Source of the DNA: Pelomonas sp. BJYL3
Lineage (GTDB): Bacteria > Pseudomonadota > Gammaproteobacteria > Burkholderiales > Burkholderiaceae_C
Direction of reading: 5' to 3'
NCBI RefSeq assembly: GCF_027257975.1
Contig: NZ_JANZKX010000003.1
Coordinates: forward strand, 1-64,000
Length of the DNA: 64,000 nt
The notes under the pieces are model-generated. The model saw only the letters and a program-made list of their open reading frames with translations. It did no database searches and was not told the origin of the DNA. The position numbers were made by a program, and so were the translations under genes. Below are positions 27,174-36,448 of the stretch, one piece after another. How positions within the stretch are numbered: position 1 is the stretch's first letter; the number at the start of each line of letters is the position of its first letter.

Positions 27174-27443
27174 TCAGCCGCCGGACAGCGCCTGCAGCAC
27201 GTGGATCACCGAAGCCGGCTGCAGGGTCTGGTCCAGGCGCTGGCGATCATGCACCACCCGCCCGTCCACATAGACCACCACATTTGCCCGCAGATGCCCC
27301 TGGTCGTCCAGCACATAGCCGCGCAGCAGCCCATGGGCGGCGAAGGCCTGCTCCAGCGCCTCGCGCAGGACCAGGGCCGTGGCCTCGAACTCGGGCGCCT
27401 CGATGAAACGCCGCAACTGGGGCGTGAAGACGATGCGGGGCAT
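27174..27443 (-). CDS. MoaD/ThiS-family ubiquitin-like protein
   Basis: The 89-residue protein ends in LQALSGG. The C-terminal diglycine and small beta-grasp size match MoaD/ThiS sulfur carriers, which are adenylated by an E1-like enzyme and carry a thiocarboxylate. No molybdopterin, thiamine, E1-like or JAMM-protease gene is nearby. It instead leads an operon with the beta-propeller and the S15 hydrolase. The ATG at 27443 (MPRIVF) is chosen; a CCTAAT hexamer lies exactly six bases upstream with no ribosome site, suggesting a leaderless mRNA. Sulfur delivery is inference from the family. Confidence 0.8.
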   Translation of the reverse strand: MPRIVFTPQLRRFIEAPEFEATALVLREALEQAFAAHGLLRGYVLDDQGHLRANVVVYVDGRVVHDRQRLDQTLQPASVIHVLQALSGG

Positions 27444-27597
27444 GGCCGCATTAGGCCGCGAAGGACTTCCGTCCCGAAGCGGACTTACCCGCCATGACTT
27501 TGTGCACCCATCCCCCGGGCGCAATGCCCCGCGGCAGGACAGACCCGGCACGGCCCGCGACAATGCCGCACCTTCAGCAGTACCAACGCCCCTTCTC

Positions 27598-28488
27598 ATG
27601 ACCGCTTCCCTGCGCCACGGCGTCATCAGCGCCGCCCTCGCCTATGCCATGTGGGGCCTGTTCCCGCTCTACTTCAAGCATCTGGGCGGCGTGCCGTCCA
27701 TGGAGGTGGTGGCCCACCGCATCGTCTGGTGCCTGCTGCTGATGGTGGTCGTGCTGAGCGTCATGAAGCGCTGGGCCTGGCTGGGCCCGGTGCTGCGCAG
27801 CCCCAAGGTGCTGGGAGCCTTCACGGCCTCGGCCCTGCTGCTGTCGGCGAACTGGCTGACCTATGTCTGGGCCGTGCAGCACGACCATGTGCTGGACGCC
27901 AGCCTGGGCTACTTCATCAACCCCCTGGTCAATGTGGCCCTGGGTTTCTTCTTCCTGCACGAGCGGCCCCGGCCCGCGCAGTGGGTGGCCGTGGGCCTGG
28001 CCGCGGCCGGCGTGCTGTGGCTGACGGTGCAGACCGGGCGTCTGCCCTGGGTGGCCCTGATCCTGGCCGGCAGCTTCGGTGTCTATGGCCTGCTGCGCAA
28101 GATCGCCGTGCTGGGCGCGCTGGAAGGCCTGGTGCTGGAATGCCTGGTCGTGGCACCGGTGGCGATCGCGGCGCTGGCCTGGTGGGGCCAGCAGGGCCAC
28201 AGCGCGCTGAACAGCGGCGACGCTGGCCTCATCGGCCTGCTGCTGCTGGCGGGCCCGCTGACGGCCGCGCCCCTGCTGCTCTTCGCGGCCGGCGCGCGCC
28301 GCATCCCCATGGCCACGCTGGGCCTGCTGCAGTACATCTCGCCCAGCATCCAGTTCATCCTGGGCGTGTGGCTGTACCACGAGCCTTTCTCGGCCGGCCG
28401 CGTGCTGGGCTTCGCCCTGATCTGGGCCGCCCTGGCCGTCTACAGCGCCGAGGGCTGGTGGCGCAGCCGCCAGCCGGCCCTGGCCTGA
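27598..28488 (+). CDS. rarD: EamA-family transporter RarD
   Basis: The 296-residue inner-membrane protein with about ten predicted transmembrane segments matches RarD, a member of the drug/metabolite (EamA) superfamily. The N-terminal GVISAALAYAMWGLFPLYFK and the mid-protein VQHDHVLDASLGYFINPLVNV are RarD hallmarks. The substrate is not established. The ATG at 27598 is used; longer readings overlap the divergent moaD-like gene region. It converges with ahpF, 16 bp away. Confidence 0.93.
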   Translation: MTASLRHGVISAALAYAMWGLFPLYFKHLGGVPSMEVVAHRIVWCLLLMVVVLSVMKRWAWLGPVLRSPKVLGAFTASALLLSANWLTYVWAVQHDHVLDASLGYFINPLVNVALGFFFLHERPRPAQWVAVGLAAAGVLWLTVQTGRLPWVALILAGSFGVYGLLRKIAVLGALEGLVLECLVVAPVAIAALAWWGQQGHSALNSGDAGLIGLLLLAGPLTAAPLLLFAAGARRIPMATLGLLQYISPSIQFILGVWLYHEPFSAGRVLGFALIWAALAVYSAEGWWRSRQPALA

Positions 28489-28504
28489 CCCTGGCCCGGC
28501 CCGC

Positions 28505-30070
28505 TCAGGCCGCGGCCGGCGTGCGGATCAGGTAGTCGAAGGCGCCCAGCGCGGCCTTGGCGCCGTCTCCCGCGGCGATGACGATCTGCTTGAAGGGCAC
28601 GGTCGTGGCATCGCCCGCGGCGAACACGCCGGGCAGCGAGGTGCGGCCGTGGTGGTCCACGATGATCTCGCCGAACTTGGACAGCTCCACCGTGCCCTTG
28701 AGCCACTCGGTGTTGGGCACCAGGCCGATCTGCACGAAGACGCCTTCCAGCTCGACGTGGTGCTCGCTGCCCGTCGCGCGGTCGGTGTAGCGCAGGCCGC
28801 CCAGCTTGTTGCCGTCCCCGGTCAGCTCGGTGGTCTGGGCCTGGGTGTGGATGGCCACATTGGGCAGGCTCTTGAGCTTGTCCACGAGCACGGCGTCGGC
28901 GCGCAGCTGGTCGCCGAACTCCAGCAGCGTCACATGGGACACGATGCCCGCCAGGTCGATGGCCGCCTCGACGCCCGAGTTGCCACCGCCGATCACCGCC
29001 ACGCGCTTGCCCTTGAACAGCGGACCGTCGCAATGCGGGCAGTAGGCCACGCCCTTGTTCTTGTACTCGGCCTCGCCGGGCACATTGATGTTGCGCCAGC
29101 GGGCCCCGGTGGAGAGGATGACGCTGCGGCTCTTGAGCACCGCGCCATTGGCCAGCTGCACCTCGATCAGGCCGCCCGGCTGCGTGGCGGGAATCAGCTT
29201 CTCGGCGCGCTGCAGGTTCATGATGTCCACGTCATAGGCCTTCACATGGGCCTCGAGCGCCATCGCGAACTTGGGACCGTCGGTCTCCAGCACGGAGATG
29301 TAGTTCTCGATGCCCAGGGTGTCGTTGACCTGGCCGCCGAAGCGCTCGGCCGCCACGCCCACGCGGATGCCCTTGCGGGCGGCGTACACGGCCGCAGCCG
29401 CACCAGCGGGGCCGCCGCCGACGATCAGCACTTCATAGGGATCCTTGGCGCTCAGCTTCGCGGCGTCGCGGGCGGCGGCGCCGGTGTCCAGCTTGGCGAC
29501 GATCTCCTCCACGGTCATGCGGCCCGAGCCGAAGTGCTGGCCGTTCAGATAGACCGAAGGCACGGCCATGATCTCGCGGGTGGTGACCTCCTCCTGGAAG
29601 GCGCCCCCCTCGATCACCACGGTCTTCACCTTGGGATTGAGCACGGCCATCAGCGACAGCGCCTGCACCACGTCCGGGCAGTTGTGGCAGCTCAGGCTCA
29701 TGTAGACCTCGAAGCTGAAGTCGCCGTCCAGGGCCTTGATCTGGTCGATCACGTCCTGCTCGACCTTGGGCGGGTGCCCGCCGGTCCACAGCAGGGCCAG
29801 CACGAGCGAGGTGAACTCATGACCCAGCGGCAGGCCGGCAAAGCGCAGACTTTGCTGCGTGCCCAGGCGCTGCAGGCTGAAGGAGGGCTTGCGGGCGTCG
29901 GTGCCATCCAGGCGCAGCTGGATCTTGTCGCACATGCCGTCGATCTCTTGCAGCAGCTCCTTCATCTCGGCCGCGGTGGCCGAGTCGTCCAGCGAGGCGA
30001 CGATCTCGAAGGGCTCGCGAACGCGCTCCAGATAGGCCTTGAGCTGTTCCTTCAGTGCGGCGTCCAACAT
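28505..30070 (-). CDS. ahpF: Alkyl hydroperoxide reductase subunit F
   Basis: The 521-residue flavoprotein uses NADH to reduce the peroxiredoxin AhpC. The N-terminal tandem thioredoxin-like domain carries the redox pair CHNC near residues 127-130; the FAD/NADH thioredoxin-reductase-like part begins near 212 ([17 protein letters not shown]) and carries CPHC near 345-348, equivalent to the E. coli positions. All redox cysteines are present. The start at 30070 ([10 protein letters not shown]) is standard. It follows ahpC with a 182-bp gap containing GC-rich inverted repeats, so separate control is possible. Confidence 0.96.
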   Translation of the reverse strand: MLDAALKEQLKAYLERVREPFEIVASLDDSATAAEMKELLQEIDGMCDKIQLRLDGTDARKPSFSLQRLGTQQSLRFAGLPLGHEFTSLVLALLWTGGHPPKVEQDVIDQIKALDGDFSFEVYMSLSCHNCPDVVQALSLMAVLNPKVKTVVIEGGAFQEEVTTREIMAVPSVYLNGQHFGSGRMTVEEIVAKLDTGAAARDAAKLSAKDPYEVLIVGGGPAGAAAAVYAARKGIRVGVAAERFGGQVNDTLGIENYISVLETDGPKFAMALEAHVKAYDVDIMNLQRAEKLIPATQPGGLIEVQLANGAVLKSRSVILSTGARWRNINVPGEAEYKNKGVAYCPHCDGPLFKGKRVAVIGGGNSGVEAAIDLAGIVSHVTLLEFGDQLRADAVLVDKLKSLPNVAIHTQAQTTELTGDGNKLGGLRYTDRATGSEHHVELEGVFVQIGLVPNTEWLKGTVELSKFGEIIVDHHGRTSLPGVFAAGDATTVPFKQIVIAAGDGAKAALGAFDYLIRTPAAA

Positions 30071-30252
30071 GGCGGGCTCTCTTTCCTTGCGTGTGTTTCG
30101 TACAGATGTGGCCATCCAAGCCACCCTGAAAACACCCGCCGGGGCCGCCGGGGCGCTTTCAGCGTCGCTCGATGCGCGCTGGGAGGGCCGCCAGCCCTGC
30201 GGGGCCGGCGGCTCGGGTCTGTCTCACGACAAACGGTGACGCTTAGCTGGGG

Positions 30253-30816
30253 TCAGATCTTGCCGACCAGGTCCAGCGAAGGGGTCAGGGTCTTGGCGCC
30301 TTCGTTCCACTTGGCGGGGCAGACCTGGCCGGGATGGCTGGCGACGTACTGGGCGGCGCGCAGCTTGCGCAGCGTTTCCTTCATGTCGCGGGCGATGGCG
30401 TTGTCATGCACTTCGGCGGTCTTGATCACGCCCTCGGGGTTGATCACGAAGGTGCCGCGCAGGGCCAGGCCTTCTTCCTCGATGTGCACGCCGAAGGCGC
30501 GGGTCAGCTTGTGGGTGGGGTCGCCGACCAGGGGGAACTTGGCCTTGCCCACGGCGGGGGAGGTCTCGTGCCACACCTTGTGCGAGAAGTGGGTGTCGGT
30601 GGTGATGATGTAGATCTCGGCACCGGCCTTCTGGAACTCGGCGTACTGGTCAGCGGCGTCTTCGACTTCGGTCGGGCAGTTGAAGGTGAAGGCGGCCGGC
30701 ATGAAGACCAGCACGGACCACTTGCCCTTCAGGCTGGCGTCGCTCACCTCGACGAACTTGCCGTTGTGGAAGGCTTCGGTCTTGAAGGGCTGGACTTGGG
30801 TGTTGATCAGGGACAT
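30253..30816 (-). CDS. ahpC: Alkyl hydroperoxide reductase peroxiredoxin AhpC
   Basis: The 187-residue typical 2-Cys peroxiredoxin reduces hydrogen peroxide, organic peroxides and peroxynitrite. The peroxidatic cysteine is in FNCPTE near residue 47 and the resolving cysteine in QVCPAKW near 166, exactly as in the AhpC group partnered with AhpF. The length is normal. No oxyR gene is adjacent, but the upstream region has candidate regulatory repeats. Confidence 0.97.
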   Translation of the reverse strand: MSLINTQVQPFKTEAFHNGKFVEVSDASLKGKWSVLVFMPAAFTFNCPTEVEDAADQYAEFQKAGAEIYIITTDTHFSHKVWHETSPAVGKAKFPLVGDPTHKLTRAFGVHIEEEGLALRGTFVINPEGVIKTAEVHDNAIARDMKETLRKLRAAQYVASHPGQVCPAKWNEGAKTLTPSLDLVGKI

Positions 30817-30881
30817 CGGGACTCTCCGCTGTAGGGTTGTTGGGATGGACTGAATCTTATGGTCATCCCGACTCCCTTAGC

Positions 30882-30950
30882 TTTGATTTATCAAATCGCC
30901 CCTATTGGCCCTGGCTATTAAGCGACCCTATCGAATGGCATGGTTGATAG
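30882..30950. promoter_or_regulatory. Candidate regulatory region upstream of ahpC
   Basis: An inverted repeat TTTGAT-TT-ATCAAA (30882-30895) is followed by CTAT at 30902, 30915 and 30928 (13-bp pitch) and ATAG at 30947. The region is unusually A/T-rich for this window. OxyR sites use ATAG/CTAT words but at a different spacing, so OxyR control is only a suggestion. Confidence 0.35.
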
Positions 30951-30971
30951 AAATTTTCTGTCATTCGGCCT

Positions 30972-32216
30972 TCACAGGCCCAACTCCAGCGCGAGCAGCT
31001 CATCCACCGTCTGGCGGCGGCGGATCAGGCGGGTGTTCTCGCCGTCCAGCAGCACCTCGGCGATCAGGGGCCGCGAGTTGTAGTTGCTGGACATGGAGGC
31101 GCCATAGGCCCCGGTGTCATGGATCACCAGGAGGTCGCCCACCTGCGCCTGCGGCAGCGGCTGGGGCTGGACCACGCCGCCGTCGCCCTGGGTGAACACA
31201 TCCCCGGATTCGCACAGCGGGCCAGCCACCACCGTGGGCCGCAGCGGGCGCTGGGCGCCGTCCTGCGGCACCAGGCTCATGGCGTGGAAGGCGCCGTACA
31301 TGGCGGGGCGCATCAGCTCGTTGAAGCCGGCATCGACCATCATGAAGTGATTGCGGCCGGCGTCCTTCACCGCCCGCACCTCGGTGATCAGGCTGCCGGA
31401 CTCGGCCACCAGGTAGCGGCCCGGCTCGATCTCCAGGTGCAGGGCGTGGCCCAGCAGCGCCTGGGCCGTGTTGCGGGCGCTGTCCCAGAGGCCGAAGTAG
31501 TGGGCCGTGTCGACCACAGCGTCCCCCTCGCGGTAGGGGATGGAAAGCCCGCCGCCGCTGGAGATGGCCTGCAGGTCCAGGCCCGCGGCCTTCACCTGCT
31601 TCACGAGATCGACCATGGCATCGCAGACCTGGGCCAGGTGGCTGTAGTCCACGCCGGAGCCGATGTGCATGTGCAGGCCGTACAGCTGCAGCCCCTGCGC
31701 CTTCACCTCGGCCAGCGCGGCGCCCAGCTCGGCGTGCCAGATGCCATGCTTGCTGTGCTCGCCGCCGGTGTTGGTCTTGTTGCTGTGGCCATGGCCGAAG
31801 CCGGGGTTGATGCGCAGCCACACCGGGTGGCCCGGCGAGCGCGGGCCCAGCTGGCGCAGCATGTCGATGGAGCCGGCGTTCACGGGAATGCGGTGCTGCA
31901 CCACGGTGTCCAGCGTCGCGCGGTCCAGCAGGTCGGCGGTGAAGACGATCTCCTGGGCCGGCGTGCCAGGCTCGTAGCCCGCGGCCAGGGCACGCAGGAT
32001 CTCGCCGCGCGACACCGCATCCACCTTCACACCCTGCTCGCGCATGAGGCGCAGCAGGTGGGTGTTGGAGCAGGCCTTCTGGGCGAAGCGGATGGTGTCG
32101 AAGGACTTCAGCGCCGCGATGCGCTCGCGGATGGTGGGCGCGTCATAGGTCCACAGCGGCGTGCCGAACTGCTGGGCCAGTTGCTGGATGCGGGCGGGGT
32201 TCAGGGGCAGGGTCAT
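30972..32216 (-). CDS. lysA: Diaminopimelate decarboxylase
   Basis: The 414-residue PLP enzyme catalyses the last step of lysine synthesis, decarboxylating meso-diaminopimelate. The PLP lysine is in FAQKACSN near residue 50, and LHMHIGSG and the C-terminal HDTGAYGASMSSNYN motif are present. The ATG at 32216 (MTLPLNPARI) is chosen; a longer reading to 32297 enters the divergent promoter region. It is divergent from a LysR-type regulator gene, the classic lysR-lysA arrangement. Confidence 0.95.
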   Translation of the reverse strand: MTLPLNPARIQQLAQQFGTPLWTYDAPTIRERIAALKSFDTIRFAQKACSNTHLLRLMREQGVKVDAVSRGEILRALAAGYEPGTPAQEIVFTADLLDRATLDTVVQHRIPVNAGSIDMLRQLGPRSPGHPVWLRINPGFGHGHSNKTNTGGEHSKHGIWHAELGAALAEVKAQGLQLYGLHMHIGSGVDYSHLAQVCDAMVDLVKQVKAAGLDLQAISSGGGLSIPYREGDAVVDTAHYFGLWDSARNTAQALLGHALHLEIEPGRYLVAESGSLITEVRAVKDAGRNHFMMVDAGFNELMRPAMYGAFHAMSLVPQDGAQRPLRPTVVAGPLCESGDVFTQGDGGVVQPQPLPQAQVGDLLVIHDTGAYGASMSSNYNSRPLIAEVLLDGENTRLIRRRQTVDELLALELGL

Positions 32217-32292
32217 GGTCGGCACCGGGAGAGGTCTGGGATGCTTCACAGCATGCAGGCGCCTTCCCATATCCGCAAATAGCATTTTGTTC

Positions 32293-32317
32293 ATCATACA
32301 TTCATGCTTGATATGCT
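32293..32317. promoter_or_regulatory. lysR-lysA intergenic candidate operator and lysR -10 element
   Basis: ATCA-N12-TGAT (32293-32312) is an interrupted dyad near the size expected of a LysR-type site, between the divergent lysA and lysR genes. TATGCT (32312-32317) lies six bases before the lysR ATG and could be its -10 element, giving autorepression by overlap. Confidence 0.35.
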
Positions 32318-32323
32318 TTCGGC

Positions 32324-33244
32324 ATGAATCCCGACCTGATCAGCCACCGGCACATCGAGATCTTCCGCGCCCTGATGCTCAGCGGCGGGGTCAGCGAGGC
32401 GGCGCGCGCCCTTCACACCTCGCAGCCCACGCTGAGCCGCGAGCTGGCCCGGCTCGAGTTCCTGCTGGGCTATGCGCTGTTCGACCGCGTGCGCGGCCGA
32501 CTCAAGCCCACGCAGGCGGCCCTGAGTCTTTTTGAAGAGGTGCAGCGCAGCTACGCCGGCCTGGACCGCATCGTGCAGCGGGCCCGCGCCCTGGCCCAGG
32601 GCCACGAGACGGTGCTGGAGCTGCTGAGCCTGCCGGCCCTGACCCAGGCCCTGCTGCCGGGCGCCTGCAAGCGCTGGCAAGACCTGGCCCCCGAAGGGCG
32701 CATCAGCATCACGCCGCAGGAGTCGCCCCTGCTGGAGGAGTGGCTCAGCGAGCAGCGCTACGACCTTGGCCTGAGCGAGCAGGCGACCTCGCCGCCGGGC
32801 ACGCACAGCGAGCTGCTGTTCGAGGCCGACGAGGTCTGCGTGCTGCCCGACGGCCACCCGCTGCTCGCGCACGCCAGCCTGGCCCTGGAGGACCTGCGCG
32901 GCCAGGCCTTCATCAGCCTGGCCAGCCAGGACCCCTACCGCCAGCAGCTCGACGCCCTCTTCGAAGCCGCCGGCATCGCGCGCCGCCTGCAGCTGGAGAC
33001 GCACAGCGCCGCCGCCATCTGCGAATGCGTGCGCCAGGGGCTGGGGCTGTCCATCCTGAACCCGCTGACGGCCCTGCAGTTCAGCGGTCAGGGCCTGCAG
33101 CTGCGGCGGCTCCAGGTGTCGGTGCCCTATCGGATCTACATCATCCGGCCGCTGCTGCGCAGCCGCCATGCGCTGCGGGCGAGTCTGTGCCAGGCCATTC
33201 AGGAGGAAGCCGCTGCAGCCCGGCAAGCCCTGTCGCCGCATTGA
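32324..33244 (+). CDS. lysR: LysR-type transcriptional regulator of lysA
   Basis: The 306-residue protein has the N-terminal winged helix-turn-helix of LysR regulators (HIEIFRALMLSGGVSEAARALHTSQPTLSREL, in the first 45 residues) and a C-terminal substrate-binding domain. Its divergent position from lysA matches E. coli LysR, which activates lysA when diaminopimelate is available and lysine is low; that role is inferred from context. The length is standard. Confidence 0.88.
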   Translation: MNPDLISHRHIEIFRALMLSGGVSEAARALHTSQPTLSRELARLEFLLGYALFDRVRGRLKPTQAALSLFEEVQRSYAGLDRIVQRARALAQGHETVLELLSLPALTQALLPGACKRWQDLAPEGRISITPQESPLLEEWLSEQRYDLGLSEQATSPPGTHSELLFEADEVCVLPDGHPLLAHASLALEDLRGQAFISLASQDPYRQQLDALFEAAGIARRLQLETHSAAAICECVRQGLGLSILNPLTALQFSGQGLQLRRLQVSVPYRIYIIRPLLRSRHALRASLCQAIQEEAAAARQALSPH

Positions 33245-33325
33245 GCGGTGCCCGCCGGGCGCAGCGTCTGCCTCACTCCTCGCACAGCGAGAACCAGGCA
33301 CGCATTTCCAGCGTTAGCACCTGAC

Positions 33326-33331
33326 TAGAAT
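33326..33331 (+). promoter_or_regulatory. Candidate -10 element for the GG-leader peptide gene
   Basis: TAGAAT after the lysR stop would give a 5' leader of roughly 130 nt before the peptide gene at 33472. No good -35 hexamer is visible. Confidence 0.25.
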
Positions 33332-33471
33332 CCCTTCACCATTGCAGAGCTCGCCGGCAGGCAACAGGCGCAGAGGCCGTCCACCTGCGAGTTCGGTGTG
33401 CTCCTGGGTCATGCCAGCTGCACCAGGCGATGGCATCCAAACCAACTCGAATCATCCAAGAAGGGAGATCC

Positions 33472-33648
33472 ATGATCGCACTGACTCTTGACGAGCTGCT
33501 GGCCGTCGCTGGCGGCACCAACACCCTGCCCACGGTCACCGTCGACGGCAGCAGCAACAAGCCTGGCGACGGTGGTGCGCTGTTCGACCCGCCCCGCAAG
33601 GACCGCCTGACGCCGGAGCCCGACGAGACGTCCCCTCCTCCGCTGTAA
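33472..33648 (+). CDS. Small peptide with a double-glycine leader (possible bacteriocin/RiPP-type precursor)
   Basis: A 58-residue peptide starts at the ATG at 33472, with a good AGGGAG ribosome site at 33462-33467. Its first 15 residues, MIALTLDELLAVAGG, match double-glycine leaders (ELxxVxGG pattern) that are cut by peptidase-containing ABC transporters. The predicted 43-residue mature part begins TNTLPTVTVDG, lacks cysteine, is rich in Pro, Asp and Gly, and ends SPPPL. No ABC exporter, modification enzyme or immunity gene is adjacent, so processing would have to occur in trans. An in-frame ATG at 33430 adds 14 residues but lacks a ribosome site. The peptide's function is unknown. Confidence 0.6.
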   Translation: MIALTLDELLAVAGGTNTLPTVTVDGSSNKPGDGGALFDPPRKDRLTPEPDETSPPPL

Positions 33649-33755
33649 GAGCAGCGCCAGCGATTCAAGACACCCACTCAGCGCCACAGCGCTGAGCACC
33701 TCGGTGCCCGTCAGATGGCTTGCGGCGGGCACTTGTCATTGGCGCCTGCGAAATG

Positions 33756-33780
33756 AAAAAGGCCCGCTTGCGCGGGCCTC
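33756..33780 (-). terminator. Terminator between the GG-peptide gene and the TonB-receptor gene
   Basis: A 7-bp stem GGCCCGC/GCGGGCC (33761-33767 and 33772-33778). Read on the minus strand it runs into TTTTT, so it terminates the receptor gene; it may also stop the peptide transcript. Confidence 0.8.
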
Positions 33781-33814
33781 GTGGGAATCAGGACGGGGTC
33801 GCCCCCGTGCCGGA

Positions 33815-36448
33815 TCAATAGAAGGAATAGCGGACGCTGACGTAGGCGTTGGGGCCATCCCTGGAGTCACCCTCCAGGAAGTTGCCGTACTGCGTCGAGA
33901 AGCGCGGGCGCTTGTCGGTGAAGTTGGTGATGCCGGCGTTGACCACCATGTTCTTGAAGCCCTTGTAGCGGACGTTGAAGTCCAGCGTGGTGTAGCTGGG
34001 CAGGCGGTCCACTTCCTGGCCGTCCTGGATGTGCGTGGGATCGTCGATGTTCAGGACGCTGGCGCTGGTGTTCGCACGCAGGCTGCCGGCCCAGGCGCCG
34101 CGCTCGTAGCCCAGGCTCAGCACATTGCGCCACTTCGGGCGGTAGTAGCTGTCCAGGCGCTCGGTCGGGTCCTGGTCCTGCACGTCGGACTGCTTGAAGT
34201 GGAACTGGTAGTTCAGTTCGTTGCGCAGCGAGAACTTGCCACCGGCCAGTTCGAAGGCGTAGCGGCCCTCGATGTCGGCACCATCGGTCTTCACGCGGCC
34301 CACGTTGATGAAGGGCGTGACGATGGTGTTCAGGCGGCCATGGCGCAGGCCGGGGAAGCGAGCCTCCAGGGCGGGATTGCGCGGATCACGGATCACCAGC
34401 TTGTCGAAGCCCGGGGTGTCGAACTCGTGGTCCAGCAGGTACTGGCCGTCCAGCAGCTGGATCGCGTCACGCTGCTCGAGACGGTAGTAGTCCAGGCTCA
34501 GCAGGAAGTCGCGCGTCGGGTTGAACACGGCGCCGAAGGAGGCAATCTTGGTCTTCTCCGGCTTCAGCTCCGTGTTCGAGACCAGCAGCATCTTGGGGTA
34601 GTAGTGGCACTGGTCGGGCCCGTAGCCCAGCGGACGGCAGCGCACCCAGTCAGCCACGCCCGAGGAGTAGGCCGTGGTCTCGGCCATGTGCATCTGCGGC
34701 AGGGTCGGCGCCTTGAAGGCCGTGTTGTAGCCACCGCGCAGCAGCAGGCTGTCCGTGGGACGGAAGGCCACGGCCAGCTTCGGGTTCACGGTGTTGCCGA
34801 AGTCGCTGTAGTGGTCGCTGCGCAGGGCCAGCTGCACTTCCAGCTTCTTGATCGGCAGCAGGCTCATCTCGACGAAGGCCGAGCTCACGCGACGGCTGCC
34901 ATCCGAACCGGTGCCGCCATAGTTCTCGATGTTGTGAGCCTGGATCTGCGCATCCGGCGTGTCACGCATGGACTCGCTCATGAACTGCACGCCCGCGGCA
35001 ATGCCCACCGGGCCGCCCAGCTTGAAGGCCTCGGGATTGCTGATCTTGGCATCCAGCGTGCTCAGCTTGGACGAAGCCGTGCGCTCCACCGAGGTCAGCA
35101 GGGGGCGCCAGGCCGATTCGGGGTTCTTCAGCGCGAAGGGGTCGTAGCTGCCGGTCTTCAGGGCCTGGGTGACGGCATCGCGCTTGAGCAGTCCGTCCTG
35201 ACCCAGGGACAGGGAGTTGTTGCTGTAGCTGGCGGCAGCTTCCCAGTCATAGTTGCCGAAGGAGCCCCGGGCACCGGCGAGCACGCGGGTGTTGTCCGAG
35301 GTGGCATGGGACTGCGAGCGGCCGGCCTCGTACACCGAGCGGAACACCATCAGCGCTTCGCCACCGCCGAGCGCGGGCTTGTAGGAGCCCCAGTCCGGCA
35401 TGATGTAGCGGTCAGCCTGGTAGGTCTCGATGCTGGAGTAGCTGTCGGCCCAGTCGGTCTTGTTGCGGTTCAGCGAGAGTTCGCCGAAGAGCTGCGTGTC
35501 CTTGCTCAGCTCGAAGGTGCCGACCAGGATGCCGGTGGCGCGCTTCAGGTTGGGCGTGAGCTTGGTGCCGCCATCGACGTCGGTGCGGCAGTACTCGTCA
35601 CCACGGTCGTCCACCTCGACGACGGAAGGTGCCGCGCAGCCGGGCATGGCATGGCGCTCGCCGGTGCCGACGTTGTAGTAGGAGCCCGGGCTCCGGTCGG
35701 TGGCCCGGTTGTCCTGGCCGCCGATGGAGCGCAGGTCGTTCGTGCGGGTGAACTCGTGCTTGCCGGCGATCTTGGCGCCGCGCTGGTAGAGGTCCAGCGT
35801 GGCCAGCAGGTTGAAGCGGTCACGGCCCAGGTCGCCGAAGCCGGCGGTGATGTTGGCCGAGCCGGTCTTCAGGTCGCCCGCGGTGTTCTGCGAGTACTTG
35901 GCGCCCAGCTCCAGCCCCTTGAAGTCGCGGCGGGTCACGAAGTTGATCACGCCGGCCACGGCGTCCGAGCCGTAGATCGCGGAAGCACCGTCGCGCAGCA
36001 CCTGGATCTCATCGATGGCCGACAGCGGCAGGCTGTTCAGGTCCACGAAGGTGGAATCGGTGCCTTGCGCAAAGCCGTAGTTGGCCAGGCGGCGGCCGTT
36101 CAGCAGCACCAGCACGTTCTTCTCACCCATGCCGCGCAGCGACACGGCGGCGGCGCCGGGGGCGAAGGAATTGCTGTTGGTGCCGTCGAAGCCGCCGGTC
36201 GTCGAGCTCATGGTGAACAGGGCGTCCACCAGCGTGGTGGCGCCGGTCGCCTCGATGTCCGCGCGCTTGTACACCTGCACCGGCGACGGGCCTTCGGCGT
36301 CGATGCGCTTCAGGTTGGAGCCGACGATCACCACGCGCTCCAGCTGCTTCGGCGCCTCGTCGGCATGGCCGGCGGTGCAAGCAAAGGCGGCGGCGGCAGC
36401 CACGGTACCCAGGGCCAGGGCCCGGCGTTTACCCAAGGAATGATTCAT
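33815..36448 (-). CDS. TonB-dependent outer-membrane receptor
   Basis: The 877-residue protein has a signal peptide (to about residue 29), an N-terminal plug domain (about residues 38-160, with ERVVIVGSNLKRID and VLRDGASAIYGSDAVAGVINFVTRR) and a C-terminal 22-strand barrel ending in an aromatic residue (RYSFY). Such receptors import siderophores, cobalamin, sugars or peptides using energy from TonB-ExbBD. No adjacent uptake or utilisation genes point to the ligand. Its ATG follows AGGAG by nine bases. A terminator follows. Confidence 0.92.
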   Translation of the reverse strand: MNHSLGKRRALALGTVAAAAAFACTAGHADEAPKQLERVVIVGSNLKRIDAEGPSPVQVYKRADIEATGATTLVDALFTMSSTTGGFDGTNSNSFAPGAAAVSLRGMGEKNVLVLLNGRRLANYGFAQGTDSTFVDLNSLPLSAIDEIQVLRDGASAIYGSDAVAGVINFVTRRDFKGLELGAKYSQNTAGDLKTGSANITAGFGDLGRDRFNLLATLDLYQRGAKIAGKHEFTRTNDLRSIGGQDNRATDRSPGSYYNVGTGERHAMPGCAAPSVVEVDDRGDEYCRTDVDGGTKLTPNLKRATGILVGTFELSKDTQLFGELSLNRNKTDWADSYSSIETYQADRYIMPDWGSYKPALGGGEALMVFRSVYEAGRSQSHATSDNTRVLAGARGSFGNYDWEAAASYSNNSLSLGQDGLLKRDAVTQALKTGSYDPFALKNPESAWRPLLTSVERTASSKLSTLDAKISNPEAFKLGGPVGIAAGVQFMSESMRDTPDAQIQAHNIENYGGTGSDGSRRVSSAFVEMSLLPIKKLEVQLALRSDHYSDFGNTVNPKLAVAFRPTDSLLLRGGYNTAFKAPTLPQMHMAETTAYSSGVADWVRCRPLGYGPDQCHYYPKMLLVSNTELKPEKTKIASFGAVFNPTRDFLLSLDYYRLEQRDAIQLLDGQYLLDHEFDTPGFDKLVIRDPRNPALEARFPGLRHGRLNTIVTPFINVGRVKTDGADIEGRYAFELAGGKFSLRNELNYQFHFKQSDVQDQDPTERLDSYYRPKWRNVLSLGYERGAWAGSLRANTSASVLNIDDPTHIQDGQEVDRLPSYTTLDFNVRYKGFKNMVVNAGITNFTDKRPRFSTQYGNFLEGDSRDGPNAYVSVRYSFY

